Positions 5,298 through 6,828 of a stretch of DNA of 6,828 nucleotides are shown here, in pieces; the first letter of the stretch is position 1, and every line of letters starts with the position of its first letter. Source of the stretch: Flavobacterium sp. (GTDB lineage Bacteria > Bacteroidota > Bacteroidia > Flavobacteriales > Flavobacteriaceae); NCBI RefSeq assembly GCF_021151785.1, contig NZ_JAGKWP010000116.1, forward strand, positions 1 through 6,828. The letters run 5' to 3'. Made by a program: the position numbers and the translations under genes. The notes beneath the pieces are model-generated. The model did not search any database. It was not told the origin of the DNA and worked only from the letters and a program-made list of their open reading frames with translations.

Positions 5298-6828
5298 TCG
5301 ACTTCTTAATTAAATCAACAATTAGTTTAACTGTTTTTATTGCTTTTTATTATTTAGTGTTAGAACGAGAAAGAATTCATGGATTTAACAGGTTTTATCT
5401 TTTAGCTACAATTGTAATTTCATTTTTAATTCCGTTTATAACATTTGAATTTATTAAAATTGTTCCAACAGTTAAAAATATAAATCTTGATCCAACTCCC
5501 GTTATTATACATAATGATCAAATTAGTGAGCGTGTCATTCCTTTGCAAGAATCTATAAATTATACACCTTATATAACATCGGGAGTATATGGTTTAGTTC
5601 TATTTGTGTTGATTATGAGATTTACAATAAATTCATTCAGTTTAATTTCAAAATCGAGAACAAATCCAGTTATAAAATATAAAAGTGCCAATTTAGTTTT
5701 GGTCAATGAAAAAATTATTCCTTATACCTTTTTAAATTATATATATATCAACATCGAAGAGTATAATAAAAATGCAATTGAAGAAGAATTGTTTACTCAT
5801 GAATTAGTTCATGTGACTGAAAAACATACATTGGATATTTTGTTTGTAGAGTTGTTAAAATGTGTTTTTTGGTTCAATCCAATATTGTATTTCTATAAAA
5901 AAGCTATTCAGTTGAATCATGAATTTTTGGCTGATGAGAAAGTAGTAAATGAATATAGTAATATTCCTTATTATCAGAATTTGCTTTTGCAAAAAAGTAG
6001 TAATATAGCTGCTGTTTATTTAACGACTAATCTAAATTATTTAATAACAAAAAAGCGCTTACTTATGATGACAAAAAGCACCACAAGAAAAATAGCTTTA
6101 TTGAAAAAAATTGCAATAGTGCCTGTTTTTCTGGGATTAGTCTACTTTTTCTGTGTAAAAATTATAGCACAAGAGAAAGAATTAGCTTCAAATGATATAA
6201 TTAAAAATGATAAAATAACGGATAAAGATAAAATTAGAGATCGTTATTATAGTGGTGTTTATGTGAAAATTATTGATGAAAGAAATAACCGAAAAGAGGT
6301 AACATTATATGAAAAACTAGCATTAGAAGACAGAAGAAAATATCTTGATCTTGTTCCAGAAATAATTATTGAAAAAGAGATTCCTGAACTCTTGTTTGAA
6401 AAGATGAAAACTAAAAATATGGCGGTTTGGATTAATGGTAAAGTTGTGACTAAAGAAGAAATAAAAAAATTCGAAAGAACCGATTTTAGTTATTATACCT
6501 ATAGTTTTGTGCATAAAAATGCTCGTTCTAAACGTTTTCCTCAAGAGTACCAATATGCGCTTTACACAAAAGAGTATTTTGCTGAAAATTTAAAGAACAG
6601 TCATTTACATTTCGGTAGTGATACTATAAAGATAATATATGCTTCATATAAAACAATTAAAAATGATATTTTTATGAAGAAATACCCATTTGATACTCTT
6701 GTTTGGTATAAAGAAAAGAAAGATGGTTATAATATATATGTGAATGACGGTAATGATAAATTTGAAGAAGATGAAGATTTGAGAAAGAAAAGGGATTATG
6801 CATATTCAGGTGCTACAATAACTATAAT
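5294..6828 (+). CDS. BlaR1-type M56 membrane metalloprotease, 3'-truncated by the window edge
   Basis: This is the sensor/protease partner of the repressor just upstream. The frame is open from the ATG at 5294 to the last base: 511 codons without a stop, and the C-terminus is missing. The layout follows BlaR1: TM1 (about 4-21), a charged cytoplasmic turn, TM2 (about 37-54), an outer loop, TM3 (about 93-110), a cytoplasmic zinc-protease domain, TM4 (about 274-291), then a long extracytoplasmic region (292 on). The protease has HELVH at 169-173 (zinc histidines and catalytic glutamate), WFNP at 193-196 and HEFLADE at 209-215 with the third zinc ligand, all intact. The outer region is charged and rich in K, D and Y. 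It contains VWINGKVVTKEEI (about 377-389), resembling the VDGK segments common in Bacteroidota M56 proteins. No SxxK/SxN/KTG penicillin-binding motif set is seen, so the ligand is unknown. Confidence 0.93.
   Translation, partial: MIDFLIKSTISLTVFIAFYYLVLERERIHGFNRFYLLATIVISFLIPFITFEFIKIVPTVKNINLDPTPVIIHNDQISERVIPLQESINYTPYITSGVYGLVLFVLIMRFTINSFSLISKSRTNPVIKYKSANLVLVNEKIIPYTFLNYIYINIEEYNKNAIEEELFTHELVHVTEKHTLDILFVELLKCVFWFNPILYFYKKAIQLNHEFLADEKVVNEYSNIPYYQNLLLQKSSNIAAVYLTTNLNYLITKKRLLMMTKSTTRKIALLKKIAIVPVFLGLVYFFCVKIIAQEKELASNDIIKNDKITDKDKIRDRYYSGVYVKIIDERNNRKEVTLYEKLALEDRRKYLDLVPEIIIEKEIPELLFEKMKTKNMAVWINGKVVTKEEIKKFERTDFSYYTYSFVHKNARSKRFPQEYQYALYTKEYFAENLKNSHLHFGSDTIKIIYASYKTIKNDIFMKKYPFDTLVWYKEKKDGYNIYVNDGNDKFEEDEDLRKKRDYAYSGATITI

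Noticed and set aside
6323..6553. Minus-strand open frame of 76 codons rich in F, N and K.
   Set aside because: It is antisense to the M56 protease gene, with low-complexity AT-driven composition.

Overview
The window looks like chromosomal DNA from a member of the Flavobacteriaceae (Bacteroidota), close to Flavobacterium. Grounds: strongly AT-rich DNA, flavobacterial-type protein sequences throughout, TAnnTTTG-type -7 promoter elements with TTG at -33, and AT-rich leaders without Shine-Dalgarno sequences. Seven protein genes fill almost all of it. No RNA gene, insertion sequence, CRISPR array or phage feature was seen.

Left part (15-3305, minus strand): four genes read right to left. They are a 4'-phosphopantetheinyl transferase, then after 90 bp a PnuC-type vitamin transporter, then a DUF4301-family protein, then the ribosome-rescue hydrolase ArfB. 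The last three overlap (31 bp and 8 bp) and almost certainly form one translationally coupled operon. DUF4301 has no assigned function, but several of its motifs resemble UDP-sugar pyrophosphorylases. That makes it the most interesting uncharacterised protein here.

Middle (3306-4850): a 152-bp divergent intergenic region carries back-to-back promoters that physically overlap. Rightward it drives ahcY (S-adenosylhomocysteine hydrolase), which ends at a clear intrinsic terminator with a GAAA tetraloop.

Right part (4851-6828, plus strand): a BlaI/MecI-family repressor and a BlaR1-type M56 membrane metalloprotease overlap by ATGA, and the protease gene runs off the window. Two near-identical palindromes with the BlaI-family TACAnnTGTA core precede the pair. 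The predicted -33 and -7 promoter boxes lie inside these palindromes, which gives a simple picture of autorepression. The visible extracytoplasmic part of the protease shows no penicillin-binding motif, so the system probably senses something other than a beta-lactam, or has a divergent sensor. The intergenic stretches (90, 152 and 151 bp) are all described below.
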